64,000 bases of DNA from Cristatella mucedo (GCA_009760855.2 WPIO01000013.1:5014501-5078500); one strand, 5' to 3'; positions 41,762 through 53,879 are shown, counted from the first letter of the stretch. The notes: a model not told the origin generated them from the sequence alone. Made by a program: numbers and translations.

Positions 41762-42055
41762 CTATGTAATGTAATGTATCTCCGTCTGTAACTCCACAAA
41801 GCCAGAAAGACTATGAGGGTGTTACGCTGGAGGGTTGCGTATAGCGAACTCACAGCCTAAGCTTCTGCTCTGTATGCATTTGGTAACCAAGAGATTTCAT
41901 CTGACGCAACAAAAAGAAAGTGAGAAGCATTGCCGAGTTAGAAGAGCAGTTGAGAGAGTGAATAGCATGAAAGTACCAGCTCAAGAGGGATGGAAAGGAT
42001 CTGCCATAGTCAATTACCGTAAGCCCCTGGCTACAAAATACTTGCTGATTCAACA
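41762..42055 (-). mobile_element. L2B 3' fragment
   Basis: TGTAATGTATCTCCGTCTGT, AACTCCACAAAGCC and CTCACAGCCTAAGC are the L2B 3' UTR on the reverse strand. It is immediately followed by an S2 SINE. Confidence 0.8.
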
Positions 42056-42061
42056 GCAGCA

Positions 42062-42209
42062 TTTTTTATACAGCGACAGAGGAGACTTTACGGCTATCAC
42101 CGCCGATTGCAGCGGCAATAGAGGATCGCCCACCACAAGGTTCAAAGCCACGACCTCGGGACCGAGGTCGTGAAAAGCAGCCGCTAGCGTGCGATCACAG
42201 CTCACCAAA
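42062..42209 (-). mobile_element. SINE family S2
   Basis: Same colinear blocks as 1173-1324. The internal palindrome is perfect here: arms CACGACCTCGG and CCGAGGTCGTG around GA (42149-42172). Confidence 0.75.
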
Positions 42210-42439
42210 ACTACATTGCCGCTCCTACGAAGAGCGCCAGGCAAACATTTTTATAGCTTTTCGATGCTTAATCTACCTCTATTATAAGCTAGTTTAGTTA
42301 TTTAGTCCGGCGAATTAACTGACGCTGCACAGACAGCGAAAATCGCTGCACAGAGTCGATGGTTGGTTAACTACAGTAGTACTACGAGGGTACAGTATTG
42401 GCGAATGTCAGGAATTACCCCTAAAAATATCCAATAATC

Positions 42440-42470
42440 TATAATATATAAATATATATATATATATATA

Positions 42471-42562
<92 letters not shown>
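42440..42562. repeat. (TA)n-(TG)n microsatellite
   Basis: A TA run at about 42446-42470 passes into about 88 bp of TG. The L2A fragment begins directly at its right edge. Confidence 0.97.
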
Positions 42563-42564
<2 letters not shown>

Positions 42565-42735
42565 CTTAATCTCTTTATCTAGGCACTTTACATTTGCTGC
42601 AAAGGTAGCACAATCAAATGTTTAATGGTAGCATGTTCAATAAACAACAAGAACAACATGGTTGGGGGTTACATACACAGGGTCAGCATGCAAGCATGGT
42701 TGATGTCAGCATGCAAACTGTCATAAGCAAATGTA
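42563..42735 (-). mobile_element. L2A 3' UTR fragment
   Basis: GAACTTAATCTCTTTATCTA, GGCACTTTACATTTGCTGCA and ACATACACAGGGTCAGCATG. Joined directly to an L2B fragment. Confidence 0.8.
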
Positions 42736-43850
42736 ATATATCTCCGTCAGTAACTCCACAAAGCCATAACGACTAAGTGAGTGTTACGCAGGAGATTTTT
42801 GTATATCCCACTCACAGCCTAAGCGGCTTTCGGTACGCATTCGTTAGCCAACAGACCTCATCTTACGCAACAAAGAGAAAGTGGGAAGCCTAGCAGAGTC
42901 AGGAGAGCAGTTGAGGTAGTGAGTAGCATGAAAGTAGCTGCTCAGAACGGCTGGAAAAGATGAGCCATAGTCGGCAGCAGGAGATTAGTTGTCGTTGCAT
43001 AAGAATCTAGGACCTGCAGAGAGCTCAAGCTTATGTCGCCAACGGTCTTTAAGCGAAGAAATGGAACAACTAATTTATTGTCCATGCCAGACCTGAGGGA
43101 ACGAGGAGGTTGAAACTGGGGCAGCAGTTCGGCTAGGTATGGAGGAGCAAAGCCGCGGCGAGCTTTGTGGGTCAGCGTAAGAACTTTGCTCTGTATCAGT
43201 TGATCAACCGAAAGCCATCGTAACTCTTTTAGCAAAGGAGACACGTGCTCAAACCTCTGGGACATGAAGACTAGCCTTGTAAGCATATTCATAGCCATTT
43301 GCAGGGCCTAGTTGCTTTTATTTGCTAGCCCAGCCAAACGGAAATTACAATAGTCAAGCCGAGACAGAACTAAGGAGCTAGTTAAATTCTTTACAAGTCG
43401 CCGTGGAAGACAGCTCCTAATCTTAGATAGGAATCTGATGTGATGGCTAGCTGTAGAACCAGTCATCTTAATGGAGCTTTTAAAAGTTAGGCAGCTGTCG
43501 AAAACGACCCCTAAATTTCGAGCACGTGGTATGGTCGCACAAAAGCATCACCTATTCGAAGGAAAAAGCTTTTTTAATCAAGCCACACGCTTAGGGTATC
43601 CCATGAGCAGAAATTCGGTTTTATCGTCATGTAGTTTCTAGAAGTTTTCAACATCCAGCATCGAATGTCGGCAAGGCAAAAATTCAGTTTCTCAGTTGCT
43701 GCAGCAGATTCCGACGGTTTGAATGACAAATACAGCTGAGTATCATCAGCATAAAGGGGATATTCTATTCCATGGGCCTTAATGACTTTTCCCAGAGGTG
43801 GAGTATAAATGGAGAACAACAAGGGACCGAGGACGGACCCTTGCTGTTCT
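42735..43850 (-). mobile_element. L2B copy, 5'-truncated
   Basis: 3' UTR from 42735, then reverse-strand coding blocks 'FLRLKTVGDISLSSLQVLD', 'PPYLAELLPQFQPPRSLRS', 'QRFEHVSPLLKELRWLSVDQ', and '[20 protein letters not shown]' near 43760, ending near '[19 protein letters not shown]'. Frameshifted in several places. With 39477-40547 it defines subfamily B. Confidence 0.88.
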
Positions 43851-44832
43851 CCATTCCCCTCTCATATCGCATCTCTTCTTGTGCTCGTCACGCTTTTGTC
43901 TGTCTTGGCACAGGTCTCGTCGGAGCCCAACTACTGCCATGTTTCACCGTTCGCAGGGAAGATGTTGGCATGTACGCCGACTTTTCTTAGCTGCACTGCT
44001 TCCCCGATGAAAGAAATCGCGCCATCTTTGACGGCCAGCCAAGCCGGATAGGCTTTACAGCGCCAAGCTACTCAAGGAAGCTGCCCACGCACAACGTGCG
44101 ACTTGAGTTCATTAAAAGCACACAGAATCGCCCTTCGCCCAGATACGGATAGCTAGCCATCAGGACAATGCTCAGTTCCCCTGTCTTTACTTAGTCGGAG
44201 TTAAATTGATCAGTGACTGGTCACGCCTGTCCTATTAGGTGGTCGCGACACAGCTGCCTGAATGGCGTCTCGACAGCGATGTGGCAATACTGTCAGGAGA
44301 GAGTTGCACAGAGTTGCAAGTGCACTATTGCCATCGCCGGGAGGCGAAGTGGCTGAGCAGTACTTCCAATAGCTACGCAGAAAATCCATGCATCCGGTGT
44401 CAGATCAGCATCCGGTGTCAGATCAGCAGTATAAAGTTCTTCTCGAGTTCTTGACCGCTAAAAACCAAATACATTCAGCCACACGGACCCATGCATAGCT
44501 GCTGGCTGGCTGGAATGTCTGTCATCGATCAAAGTCGGTTTTGTAGGCTGATGGAGCCTCAGGAGTCACGACAGCCCGTGCGAGACCCAGTACTGTCTTC
44601 AAACCGGAAGCTGTATTGGTGCTTTCCGAGCTCAAACCAAACGAACACTGGGGAATCGAATGTCTGCATTCATTTTTATAAAGAGAGCTGAAATTTGAAA
44701 CACTTTCTTGTTTAACCTTGTCATTCGCATATAAACTTCACACTAAGTCTTACCCAGGGAGAGCAGAGTGAGCCAACTAAAGACTGTGTTAACTCTGTGC
44801 ATCCTCTATTGCCCTATCAGTTACAGAGCCTA
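43851..44832. other. no recognisable gene
   Basis: Overlapping frames at 43772-44051 are hydrophobic in parts but lie next to L2 and show no motif. A 14-bp direct repeat (CATCCGGTGTCAGATCAGCA type) occurs at about 44390-44425. Confidence 0.35.
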
Positions 44833-45990
44833 TAATAATATTAATTTAATACGTCGGTATAGCGCCCTCAGAGAACTTAATCTCTCTCTCTAGACACTTC
44901 GCAGATGCTGCATAGAAAGCATTACCAAATTTTTGGTGGTAGCATCCGCAAGCAGCAGGCATAATGTAAGCAGGTATATGCACACGAAGAACGAATCACA
45001 AAGACCCACCTAAAAGTGGGAATAACGAGATGCATTTTAAGCTTCTTTTTAAATGTCATGTCAGGAGACTTTGGACGTGCGTCTGTGGTGAGTTCCAGGC
45101 TTTGGAGTCATAGGAAATAAAAGCACGGTCTCCGACAGTTTTGAGGTTCGCACGAGGTATGGGTAAAAGATTCGAGTCAGAACAGCGGGTTGTACGATTC
45201 TTCGTCTGGTGGGACAGTAGTTCTAGTAGGTAGGCTCGAGCCAGAGAATGAAGGAACCTAAAAGTAAGTGACAGAGAACCTTGACGTCGATGCGCTACTT
45301 GATTAGGAGCCAGGGAAGGTGGGCGAGAAGTGGTATGGCGTGGCAATTGCGACGCTCACGGCAGATAAGGCTAGCTGCAGAGTTTTGCACCCACTGTAAG
45401 CGCCTGATTGCACAGGCCGGTAGGCCAGCAAGCAGTGAGTTACAGAAGTCGAGACGGGATGTCACAAATGCATGAACCAACTTAGATGTCGTACCCTGTC
45501 TAAACAAGCCCGAATTTTAGCAATGCCATGTAGCTGAAAGTAGGCAGACTTGATTGTGGACTTGATGTAGTCGTCTAACGAGTGGTCACTTTGGAACATG
45601 ACGCCTAGATTTCGTGCACATTCCCCTGGACATATGCTGGCGGAGTCGGTTTTGAGCGTTAAACTTTCCAATTTCTGAATCACGCTTGCTTTGCCCATTA
45701 CTAATAAGTTGGTTTTGTCGTCATTCAATTTAAGAAAGTTTGCTGCCATCCATGTGCGGATGTCATCAAGACATGCAGCCAGGGCATGTAGAGAATTTAG
45801 CTCGATGGCTGGGAGGGATAGAAGTGAAGGTACAACTGCGTGTCATCCGCATAGAAGTGAAAGCCTAGATTGTGCTCGGCGATCACATCGGCAACAGGGA
45901 GAGTATAAACTGTGAAAATAAGCGGACCAAGTGCAGAGCTCTGAGGTACGCCCGTACTTAAGTGGTTCCACGGATGATCTTTGTCCGTTC
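44833..45990 (-). mobile_element. L2A copy, 5'-truncated
   Basis: Tail, 3' UTR, then 'LKTVGDRAFISYDSKAWNS', 'FVTSRLDFCNSLLAGLPACA', 'NFLKLNDDKTNLLVMGK' and the YADD region near 45850 in decayed form. Upstream text continues to about 45990 (reading toward GVP..SALGPL). Confidence 0.88.
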
Positions 45991-46793
45991 ACATCAATAC
46001 TCTTGCAACTTCTACAGTAACTTGCAGCACACCTTGCAACTTCTGCAGTGTCGCACTACTGATAGGTGCACCACAATCCTCTTGAGTAGTTGTGTTCAGT
46101 TCTCTAGCACAATTCAAATGACTGGAGACGATTTTGGAGGACTCGAACAGAAATGCACACATATCCCGACGTCGTAGTGAGAGCGATTGCCGCAGCGTAA
46201 CTTATTTCTCTCAATCACCAGCTATCGTTGGAGGTTGGCTCGCTAGCAATCGAGTCACGGAAGAGAAGAAATGCCAGAGGATCCGCCCCTCCGCAGCAGA
46301 GGAGTCATTAGGAGGGGAATGAGCTGCTGTGAGTGAAATCAACAACTTAATCTGTACCCGCCGCCGCGTGGTTGCAGTGCACATCAGACATTTTGGCATT
46401 TTTATTTTAAAGATGACGAGCTGCATAGCAGGAAGAGTTACAAATTTTGGCTCCTCCAGGTCAGTACTGACTAACGTCTAGCTAAGGACTAATGACTAAT
46501 GTCGTGATTACATAGTTGACACATTAATACGAGCAGGATACACCATGGTAAAGGAATTTAGGCCGGAAGGACTAAAAAGGAAGAAAAGAAGACAGAAAAG
46601 TCGAGAGGAATTTTAGCAGTTTGAAGTTTGAAGGATTTGAAAAGAATATCAACAAGTTGAAATATTTTAAAGGAATGTCCGAATGGCGGAGTATCAAGCA
46701 CAAGGTTGCGTAGCCTTACTTAGAGCTTCGACATGCCAAGGATTGCAGTGTATGCACACAATTTGGTTCGTTAGGGGTAAAAGCAGAGAGGAA

Positions 46794-46795
<2 letters not shown>
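45991..46795. other. no recognisable gene
   Basis: Short duplicate at about 46004-46045 (CTTGCAACTTCTACAGTAA and CTTGCAACTTCTGCAGTGT). No other support for any feature. Confidence 0.35.
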
Positions 46796-46850
<55 letters not shown>

Positions 46851-46892
46851 CGTGAAAGCGGAAAGCAGAGAGGGGGAAAGAGAGAGTTGTGA

Positions 46893-46934
<42 letters not shown>

Positions 46935-47060
46935 AAGAGCTGAGAGCTGAGGACAGAGAGCAGAGAGAGAGAGAGGGAGAGAGAGAGAGAGAGAGAGAGA
47001 GCTAAGAGCTGAGAGCTGAGGACAGAGAGCAGAGAGCAGAGGGGGAGCTGAGACCTGAGA
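46796..47060. repeat. GA-rich microsatellite with ~70-bp higher-order duplicate
   Basis: GA runs at 46796-46846, 46897-46930 and 46965-47000. The segment AGCTAAGAGCTGAGAGCTGA then GGACAGAGAGCAGAGAG occurs twice (46931 and 47001). Confidence 0.93.
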
Positions 47061-48104
47061 ACAGAGAGACAGAGAGAGACAGCGAATGAGAGAGCAGCGC
47101 CACGGTTGCCAGTATTTTACCTTACGGCAGACCTTGACCGGTAACGGACGAGGTATGAACCAGTCGAAAGATATATTAATGTTGCTGGAACTCGGTGGCT
47201 AGCCACGTTGTTTTCTCACAATCGCCACCGACGAAGCGAGAAGACGCCCGCTAGTCGAGCGACTGCCGGAGATTGGCTAATGGCAAGTACTGGGCGCTAG
47301 AAATTGCACCTACACATCGTCGCAACTCGCCGCCGCCGGACAACACTGCTACTAGCTGTGCCGCTGCCGCCGAGCGTCTGCTGGATGCTCACCCGTGGAG
47401 CGAATCTACGCGGCGGCTCGGCGATGAGGCGCTGCGGCAGAGGCCGTCCGCCCACCTGGCAGCAACTGCTGCCAAAGCGCTCAGAACTCGCCGCACTAAA
47501 AAAATGACAAGCTACTCTCGTTGACACGTCTCGCGGGCGGGCGCAGAAGAGCACGCGCCGAGAAGTCCTATCGCCGACGAATTGTCTCCAGCGCCGGACG
47601 CCGCTCACCAGGCAGCTCGCCCAGCGCCTCAGAATTTCAGCTTCAGGCGTCGCTGCTTCGCGCGCGCGCACGCGAAGCCGCTAGGCAGCATCTCGGGCGC
47701 GGCGTCCGATCGAGGCGTCGGGCCAGGCCAGCAAGGCTGCTGCCGACCGCGCTCTGCCGTTCGACGGCGCTCCCACCGCTGATGGGAATTCCGTCGCCCG
47801 CACTCGCGGCCATCGAGGGAGTCTGGCTGCCGGCCAGTCTCGAGTACGTGCGCCGCGTGCGACCGAGCGAACCCGCTACGTGCCGCCAGTCGCGCAATCC
47901 GTCTATGCTTGCCAGCGCTCGCTCGGCTGCGGCAGCCGCGCGCGCGCTAGCGCGCCGAAATCGGGGAGGGCGCGTTGGTGGAAGCGGTGACGCTCGACTG
48001 CCGTCGATGGCAGCGGCGGCGTGCTAAGTCAGCCTGATTGCGACTGACGTTCATCACTCGCCGTTCCTAAATTGTAAGGGCTTGGAGCCGAAACGCAATA
48101 ATTC
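47061..48104. other. GC- and CpG-rich block, no gene identified
   Basis: Dense CpG between about 47220 and 48020, with overlapping Ala/Arg-rich frames on both strands that are compositional. It could be a CpG island or a GC-rich relative of the R1 repeats that follow. No TATA box, signal peptide or domain is visible. Confidence 0.4.
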
Positions 48105-48545
48105 TACGAACGAGGGCGCAAAGAAGCAGACGCCACGAGATAGGCCGTCAGTTGTGTGTCCGGAGTTGGCGTAGGTATGCGAGCCGATTTGAGCGACTAA
48201 GCCGCCGAGCCGCCGGTTTACGTCGTAGAGCCGCTGTTAAGTGCCTGTCATCCTTCGCTAATGTCGAATGGACTTATCTAAATTACGGACAGATGACTCG
48301 CTACGCTAAGGTAGGGGGCGCTCTTCGTCGCGTCGCTGCGCTCCGGCTACTGCGGGCGGCGCACCTGCGCGTACTTGGCACTGCATCTATAAGTCGCGAG
48401 CCGTGCTACGAGTTTCAGGCGTCGCCAGTACTCGTCGTCGCGCGTCGGCGCCTTAGCCTGGTACTGCTACGAGCGCTGCGTTTGCGGTGCCTTAGTTCCG
48501 TCCCGACGACGGGGATGCATGCCCGCCCGTAACAGGCGGCGTCGG
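48105..48545 (+). mobile_element. dispersed repeat R1, copy B (TATA lost)
   Basis: Colinear with copies A and C: CACGAGATAGGCCGTCAGTT, GGGGGCGCTCTTCGTCGCGT, TTTCAGGCGTCGCCAGTACT, CGCTGCGTTTGCGGTGCCTT. The TATA segment and the GATTATGC motif upstream are not recognisable here. Confidence 0.5.
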
Positions 48546-48615
48546 AGGAAGCAGCGCCGCTAAATGGAGTCGCGGCTAAATGGAGTCGCAGGCTTCCACT
48601 CGCCGGCGAGTGAGC

Positions 48616-48736
48616 GGAGAAACCAGAGTCGGGGCGACAGCGAAGAAATCAGAATCGGGGAGACAGCGGAGAAATCAGAGTCGGGGCGACAGCGAAGAAA
48701 TCAGAGTCGGGGAGACAGCGGAGAAATCAGAGTTGG
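48616..48736. repeat. 26-bp tandem repeat, four units plus partial ends
   Basis: Units at 48627, 48653, 48679 and 48705 start AGTCGGGG (or AATCGGGG) and end GAAATCAG. Odd and even units differ consistently (GCGACAGCGAAG versus GAGACAGCGGAG), so the real unit of duplication was probably 52 bp. Confidence 0.95.
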
Positions 48737-49336
48737 CGCTGGCACTTCGTCCGTATGCCACCGAGGACGTGCGACAGCCCGTCAGCTCAACCGCAACGGG
48801 TGAAGGAAACGACGGGGATGTCCACACGACACTCCGACCCCTGCTCCCGGGTTACTTTTCAATGCGATCCGGCTAAGGTGAAGCGAGCTTCGACGGTCGC
48901 CCCTTTTACGGCCCTTAGATTAGGAAGATTGAGGCTGATCCTGATGAGATTCTAGTCCTTCGGCTGCCTCGCTGACTGAACATGTGCAAGTAGTATAGCG
49001 CACCGACGTCAAATCGTCGAGCCCTTTCAATGGCGAGCAAACGGTCAGCAAACGGCCGAAGCACTAGTCGCAGCAATAGCCGGCTACTTGTACTCATTCG
49101 AGCTCTGGTCGCGCGGCGTGGTGGCAGCGTCGGGGAGAAAGAGGCGAGCAGCCCTGGACGAGAGAGAGAGGCGGCGGCTCAGAGCGCCTCCGCCCAGCGC
49201 AAGGCGGAGGCGTTCTGCCGATGCCTTCGGAGCGGCGAACGGTGCATCGGAGTCCCGAGGTATCAGAGTCGGGTATTGCGCCTCGACGTCGAGCGTCGAG
49301 AAACTAAAAGCGACCGTAACAATCGGTCGTTCGTGT
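48737..49336. other. GC-rich, no recognisable gene
   Basis: Arg/Ser-rich frames on both strands without motif. CpG-rich, similar in composition to 47.2-48.5 kb. Confidence 0.35.
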
Positions 49337-49430
49337 CACCCCTAGGCCATGCTATTCTTGTTGCTTATTGAACAAGCTACCGCTAACCATTCGATTGTGC
49401 TTCCTTTGCAGCAAGTTTAAAGCGCCTAGA
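49337..49430 (+). mobile_element. L2A 3' UTR/tail fragment
   Basis: GTCACCCCTAGGCCATGCTA, ACCATTCGATTGTGCTTCCT and TTGCAGCAAGTTTAAAGCGC match the L2A 3' end. The final stem and (ATT)n are lost. Confidence 0.7.
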
Positions 49431-49483
49431 AATGTGCTAGTTACATGCACTGACCAGTATGCAAAAGCACACTAGAAGACAGC

Positions 49484-49605
49484 CTCGCTGGTTTGGTCCA
49501 GCGGTTACAGCGTTCGCCTCGACAAAGGTCAAGGTGAATAGATTTGATGACCGAGGTCGTGGGCTCAAGTCCCTTGGCATATGTGATTCGCCTGAATAGA
49601 GACTA
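49484..49605 (+). mobile_element. tRNA-derived SINE, family S1 (long-head variant)
   Basis: CGCTGGTTTGGTCCAGCGGT, AAGGTCAAGGTGAATAGATT (extra segment), B-box-like GGGCTCAAGTCCC, TGATTCGCCTGAATAGAGAC. The tail is cut where the L2B copy begins. Confidence 0.78.
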
Positions 49606-49609
49606 GTGG

Positions 49610-50330
49610 CTGAATTTCTGGAATTGTTTGACTAGCCCTGCAGTCATATTCATCGCCTACTGCAGAGGCCTTTTTCGGCAGCCCAGCCAAAATGGAGTTG
49701 CTATAATCTAGTATCGCAGAGCCATTAAATTTCTTACAAGCCACCGTGGTAGACAGTCCCTAATCTTAGACAGGCATCGGACGTGATGGCTAGCTGTAAA
49801 GGTCCTCTTCTTAATTAAACTTACAAAATGTAGGCTCTTGTCAAAGACGGCACTAAAATTATATGCACACGGTAACGGTCGTACAACAGCGTCACTTGTC
49901 ACAAGATCAAAGTCTTCTAGTCCAGCCACACGCTTAGGATCTCTTAAAAGTAGCAGTTTAGTTTAAATTCGTTTATTTTAGGAAAATCTTTTGAAATTCA
50001 GGATTGAATGTGTACAAGGCAAGCATCAAGTCGCTGCAGCATATTTCGACGGTTGAAATGGAAAATACAGCTGTGTATCGTCAGCATAGAAGTGATAGCC
50101 GACCTCATTGGCCAGAATCACTTTTACCAAAGGTTCAGTATAAATGCAGACCAGCAAAGGACCGAGAACGAACTCTCGTGGGACTCCACAGGTCTTGTGG
50201 ATGAGACCTGACACAAAAAAAAGACACGGCTCTACGATTTGAACCAAGCCAGTGCCTCGTCTGCCAGATCGACCGTTGTTCTCAATCATTCACGTAGGAT
50301 ACTGTGATAAATAGCGTCTAATGCAGCTAA
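49610..50330 (-). mobile_element. L2B fragment
   Basis: Reverse-strand blocks: 'AGLEDFDLVTSDAVVRPLP', 'DKSLHFVSLIKKRTFTAS', '[20 protein letters not shown]' near 50075, and 'REFVLGPLLVCIYTEPLVK' near 50170. 3'-truncated, with frameshifts. Confidence 0.82.
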
Positions 50331-50335
50331 GAGAT

Positions 50336-51040
50336 GACAATAATAATAATAATACATTTTTCTAACGCCCTCAGGGAACGTTCGAAACTTTCGAATCTCT
50401 TTCAAGGCACTTTACACTCGCTGCTAAGGAAGCGTGATCATATGGTCAGTGGTATCGTGCACAATGTCAGCAAGCATAGCATGGTTAGGGTGGAATGCAC
50501 AGTATCAATATGTAAATGTGGTTAGTAGCAGCATGCGCATGTTAGCACGCATAAGTACATAAAGGACTTATCACAGAGACCCTCCAAATGCTTTCAAAAC
50601 AGGTGCGTTTTTGGCTTCTTTTTAAATGTCGTCAAGTCGGTAGATGTTGTGACGGCAGTCGGTAGTGAGTTCAAGGAATGCTATGCTTTGGGAGCGAACG
50701 AAGTGGAGGCAAGGTTTCTAAAGGATTGAAGGTTGTACAATGTACAACTAAACGATTTGATTCAGATGAATTGCTTGGTTGGGGGAGTAGTTCCGGAAGG
50801 TAGGCTATAGCCAGAGAATGAAGGGACCTGAGTGACAGAACTCTGAAGTCGATGCGCTGCTGGATAGGGAGCCAGTGCAGGTCGGCAAGATGTGGTGTGA
50901 TGCGGCAACTACGACGCTCACGACATACAAGCCTACTTGCAGATTTGCGAACTAACTGAGAGCGCCAGATCACACGAGCCGGCAGACCAGCGAGCAGTGA
51001 GTTACAGAAGAGATAGAGCGGCGACATTCCTGTCAATGCT
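50336..51040 (-). mobile_element. L2A fragment
   Basis: (AAT)n and tail at 50337-50420, 3' UTR, then 'FCNSLLAGLPARVIWRSQLV', 'ASRLVCRERRSCRITPHLAD' and 'LHWLPIQQRIDFRVLSLRSL'. Confidence 0.85.
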
Positions 51041-52229
51041 GCTGCCTAGGGTGTCGTCCGCACTTTCGGCACCTACGAACTAACTACCCGTTTACCAACT
51101 CATTTCAATTTAGTCCGAGGAGACTACAGGAAGCCGACGAGAGACTGACGCTTGAGCACACAGAAGGAGCAAGGTCGAGGTTGAATGGACGAGAGCTACC
51201 CGTATGCCGCACAGAGCAACTACTCATGCGCGGTCGAAGTTTGGAGCTCGTGTGCTTCCCGGATGCTGCTGCTCGACCGCAACAAACGGTCTCGGATGCA
51301 CCGTGCCGTGCCGCTCACCCTGCCCCAAACCAAGCGCCTAATTTTAGAAATTGTATAGTCGACATTGCATCCATCCAGAGCACGAATGATTACGCTCTGC
51401 TGCGGCAATGGCGTAGGGCGCGCGAGACTTCCGCTTTGCAGCGGTAAGTGGCTCGGCCTCAGCCCTCGGGTCCACGCTTCTCCCAGAAGCGCATTCTCTG
51501 CTTCGGCTCCAAGCTACCGAAGCAGAGACTGCGCACTCAGCAAGCGAGTGGCCTCGTTACCAGAATGAGGCAATTTGAAACGCGGTTGAAAATTCGAGCG
51601 CCAAGCGCCGCGGGAATTGCGCGAGAGCGTTCTGCAGCTAAAGCTCGTGTGCGAGCAGGCTCTTGCTCGAGGCGCGTCAATATGGCGGTCGCTCTCCGGG
51701 GTGTTTAGTCGAAAAATGTCTGTGGCCCTTGGGGAGACAAGGAGGCGTTTCCGGCTGCGCCGGTCAGAGAAAGAACTTGCAAGGAGGAGAGCACCCAGCG
51801 GCCGAGCCGTCGCCGCAGGGAGTCATACTTTTGCCTGTTGCCACTTGGACCGATGCCGCGATCTAGGTCGCACTCTCGTGACCTCACCGTTAGGGCACAC
51901 CGCAATATGCACGCGGTCACTTTTGGTTCAATCTGGAAAGCTGCGGTCTGTTTTATAACGGAAATCCGGAGAATGTGGTACGTCACAAATTTGCGGAATT
52001 CTCTGGTCATTCGCTGCGTGGGCTTCTCATCGGAGCAGCCTTCATTGACTTGAAGGTTTCTTCATTCAATTATAGGTCCATTTATTCTCTCTCGCTGGCC
52101 TACTAATCAGAACTACTTACCCAATCAGAAACTGTATCAGCCGCACTTCCGACTCAAATCTTTGAGCTGTGCCTCGTGCAAAGCACCAATCCTTTGGAGA
52201 CCGTTTAGTTCATCGTATGTTCCCCACGC
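51041..52229. other. GC-rich, no recognisable gene
   Basis: Overlapping Arg/Ala-rich frames between 51181 and 52010 on both strands without motif. CpG-rich from about 51420 to 51860. Confidence 0.35.
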
Positions 52230-52232
52230 ATA

Positions 52233-52309
<77 letters not shown>
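52230..52309. repeat. (CT)n microsatellite
   Basis: About 80 bp of pure CT. Confidence 0.98.
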
Positions 52310-52311
<2 letters not shown>

Positions 52312-52485
52312 TGATATTACGATATCCTTGACTTTAAGACATTAAAAACAGCGAAAGACGCAACTTTTTCTCTCAGCATTTGCTGGGTAAGTGTGAGTTA
52401 TCATTCGTGTACATACGCGTGCTGATAAACGTGCATGCTATATATATATATATATAATTCATTGGTATAGCACCCGAAGAGAACT

Positions 52486-53418
52486 TTGATTCACAAATTG
52501 GAAAGGCTGACGCTCAAAATTGGCTCTGCCAGCATATCTCCAGTTGAATCAGCTCGAAATCTAGGTGTCATATTCCAAAGTGACCTCTCGTTAGATGACC
52601 ATATCAGCTCCACAGTCAAATCTGCCTATTTTCAGCTTCATTACATTGCTACAATTTGGGCTTGTTTAGATAAGGATACCACGTCCAAGTTTGTCCACGC
52701 ATTCGTGACATCCCGTCTCGACTTCTGCAACTCACTGCTCGCTGGCTGTATGGCTCGTGTGGCCTACCGGCATGTGCGATCAGGCGATTGCAGCTGGTGC
52801 AAAACTCTGCAGCTAGGCTTGTCTGTCGTGAGCGTTGCAGTTTCCACATTACTCCACATCTCGCCGACCTGCACTGGCTACCAGTCAAGCAACGGATTGA
52901 CTTCAAGGTTTTGTCGCTCACTTTTAGGTACCTTCATTCTATGGCTCCAGCCTATCTCTCCGACATACTCCCCCATCAGGCCAAGCAGCGTACCACCCGC
53001 TTTTCGGAATCCAACAGTCTACAAATACCTCGTACAAACCTCAAATCCTTTGGAGACCGTGCAACTAGTTCGTATGCTCCCAAAGTCTGGAACTCCCTCC
53101 CGACCTGCGTCAGGACATCCCCTGACCTGACCACATTTAAAAAGAATTTAAAAACACGCTTATTGAGGAAAGCATTTAGTGGGTCCCTGTGATTAGTCCT
53201 TGGTGTGCTTATGCTTTCTGACACTGCATGCTGCCACTAACCGCATTTGCATGCTAACCCTGTGCATGTCACCCCTAACCATGTTATTCATTTTTTGTTG
53301 TTTATCAAGCACGATATTACTCACCATTCAATTGCATTTCCCTTTGCAGCAAATGTAAAGCGCCTAGAGAGAGATTGAGTTCTCTGAGGGCGCTTTATCA
53401 AGTGCAATATTATTATTA
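52486..53418 (+). mobile_element. L2A copy, forward, 5'-truncated with complete 3' end
   Basis: From 'IHKLERLTLKIGSASISPV' through 'FVTSRLDFCNSLLAG', a frameshift near 52745-52790, then 'LVQNSAARLVCRERCSFHIT', 'LADLHWLPVKQRIDFKVLSL', 'LKSFGDRATSSYAPKVWNSL', stop near 53192. The 3' UTR, tail (GAGATTGAGTTCTCTGAGGG) and short (ATT)n follow. 52462-52485 carries a bit of tail in the opposite direction after a (TA)n run at 52440-52457. The best preserved forward copy, but it lacks YADD. Confidence 0.9.
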
Positions 53419-53454
53419 TCTCTTTCCAGACTCTCCAAAAAAATATAAATAACA

Positions 53455-53615
53455 AAATAGAATTAATTTGTATAGCGCCCTAAGAGACGCTAATCTCTAT
53501 TCAGGTGATTCATGTGACATGGGGTCGAGCCTACAACTAACTTGATCATAAATACATTCACCTTGACATTGGTCGGACGAGACCTTACCCCCTGTGCCAA
53601 ACTAGGGTGGCTATC
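53455..53615 (-). mobile_element. tRNA-derived SINE, family S1 (long-head variant)
   Basis: Forward text TTGTATAGCGCCCTAAGAGA, CTAATCTCTATTCAGG, GGGGTCGAGCC, TACATTCACCTTGACATTGG, TCGGACGAGACCTTACC, with weakened promoter boxes. A forward S1-like tail (TTCTCTTAGGGCGCTATATA) follows at 53690-53720. Confidence 0.7.
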
Positions 53616-53879
53616 ATCCACCAGTTGCCAAGTTTTCTGTCTAGCTTGTACCAAGGGCTGACAAATAGGACAATAAAATGGAATGGAGTTTCGATTCTCT
53701 TAGGGCGCTATATAAAACAATTTATTAGTGATCTAGCGAATCGGATTTACCACTATCTGCACCGTCGACACATCGGATAGCTGGAACGAACTAAGGCTGC
53801 AGCTGCCCTCCTACCGAGCCGGTCGCGACCGAGTCTCCCAAATTGTCATCGAGCGGTCGTCGAGCGCGGCTTTCACAAG

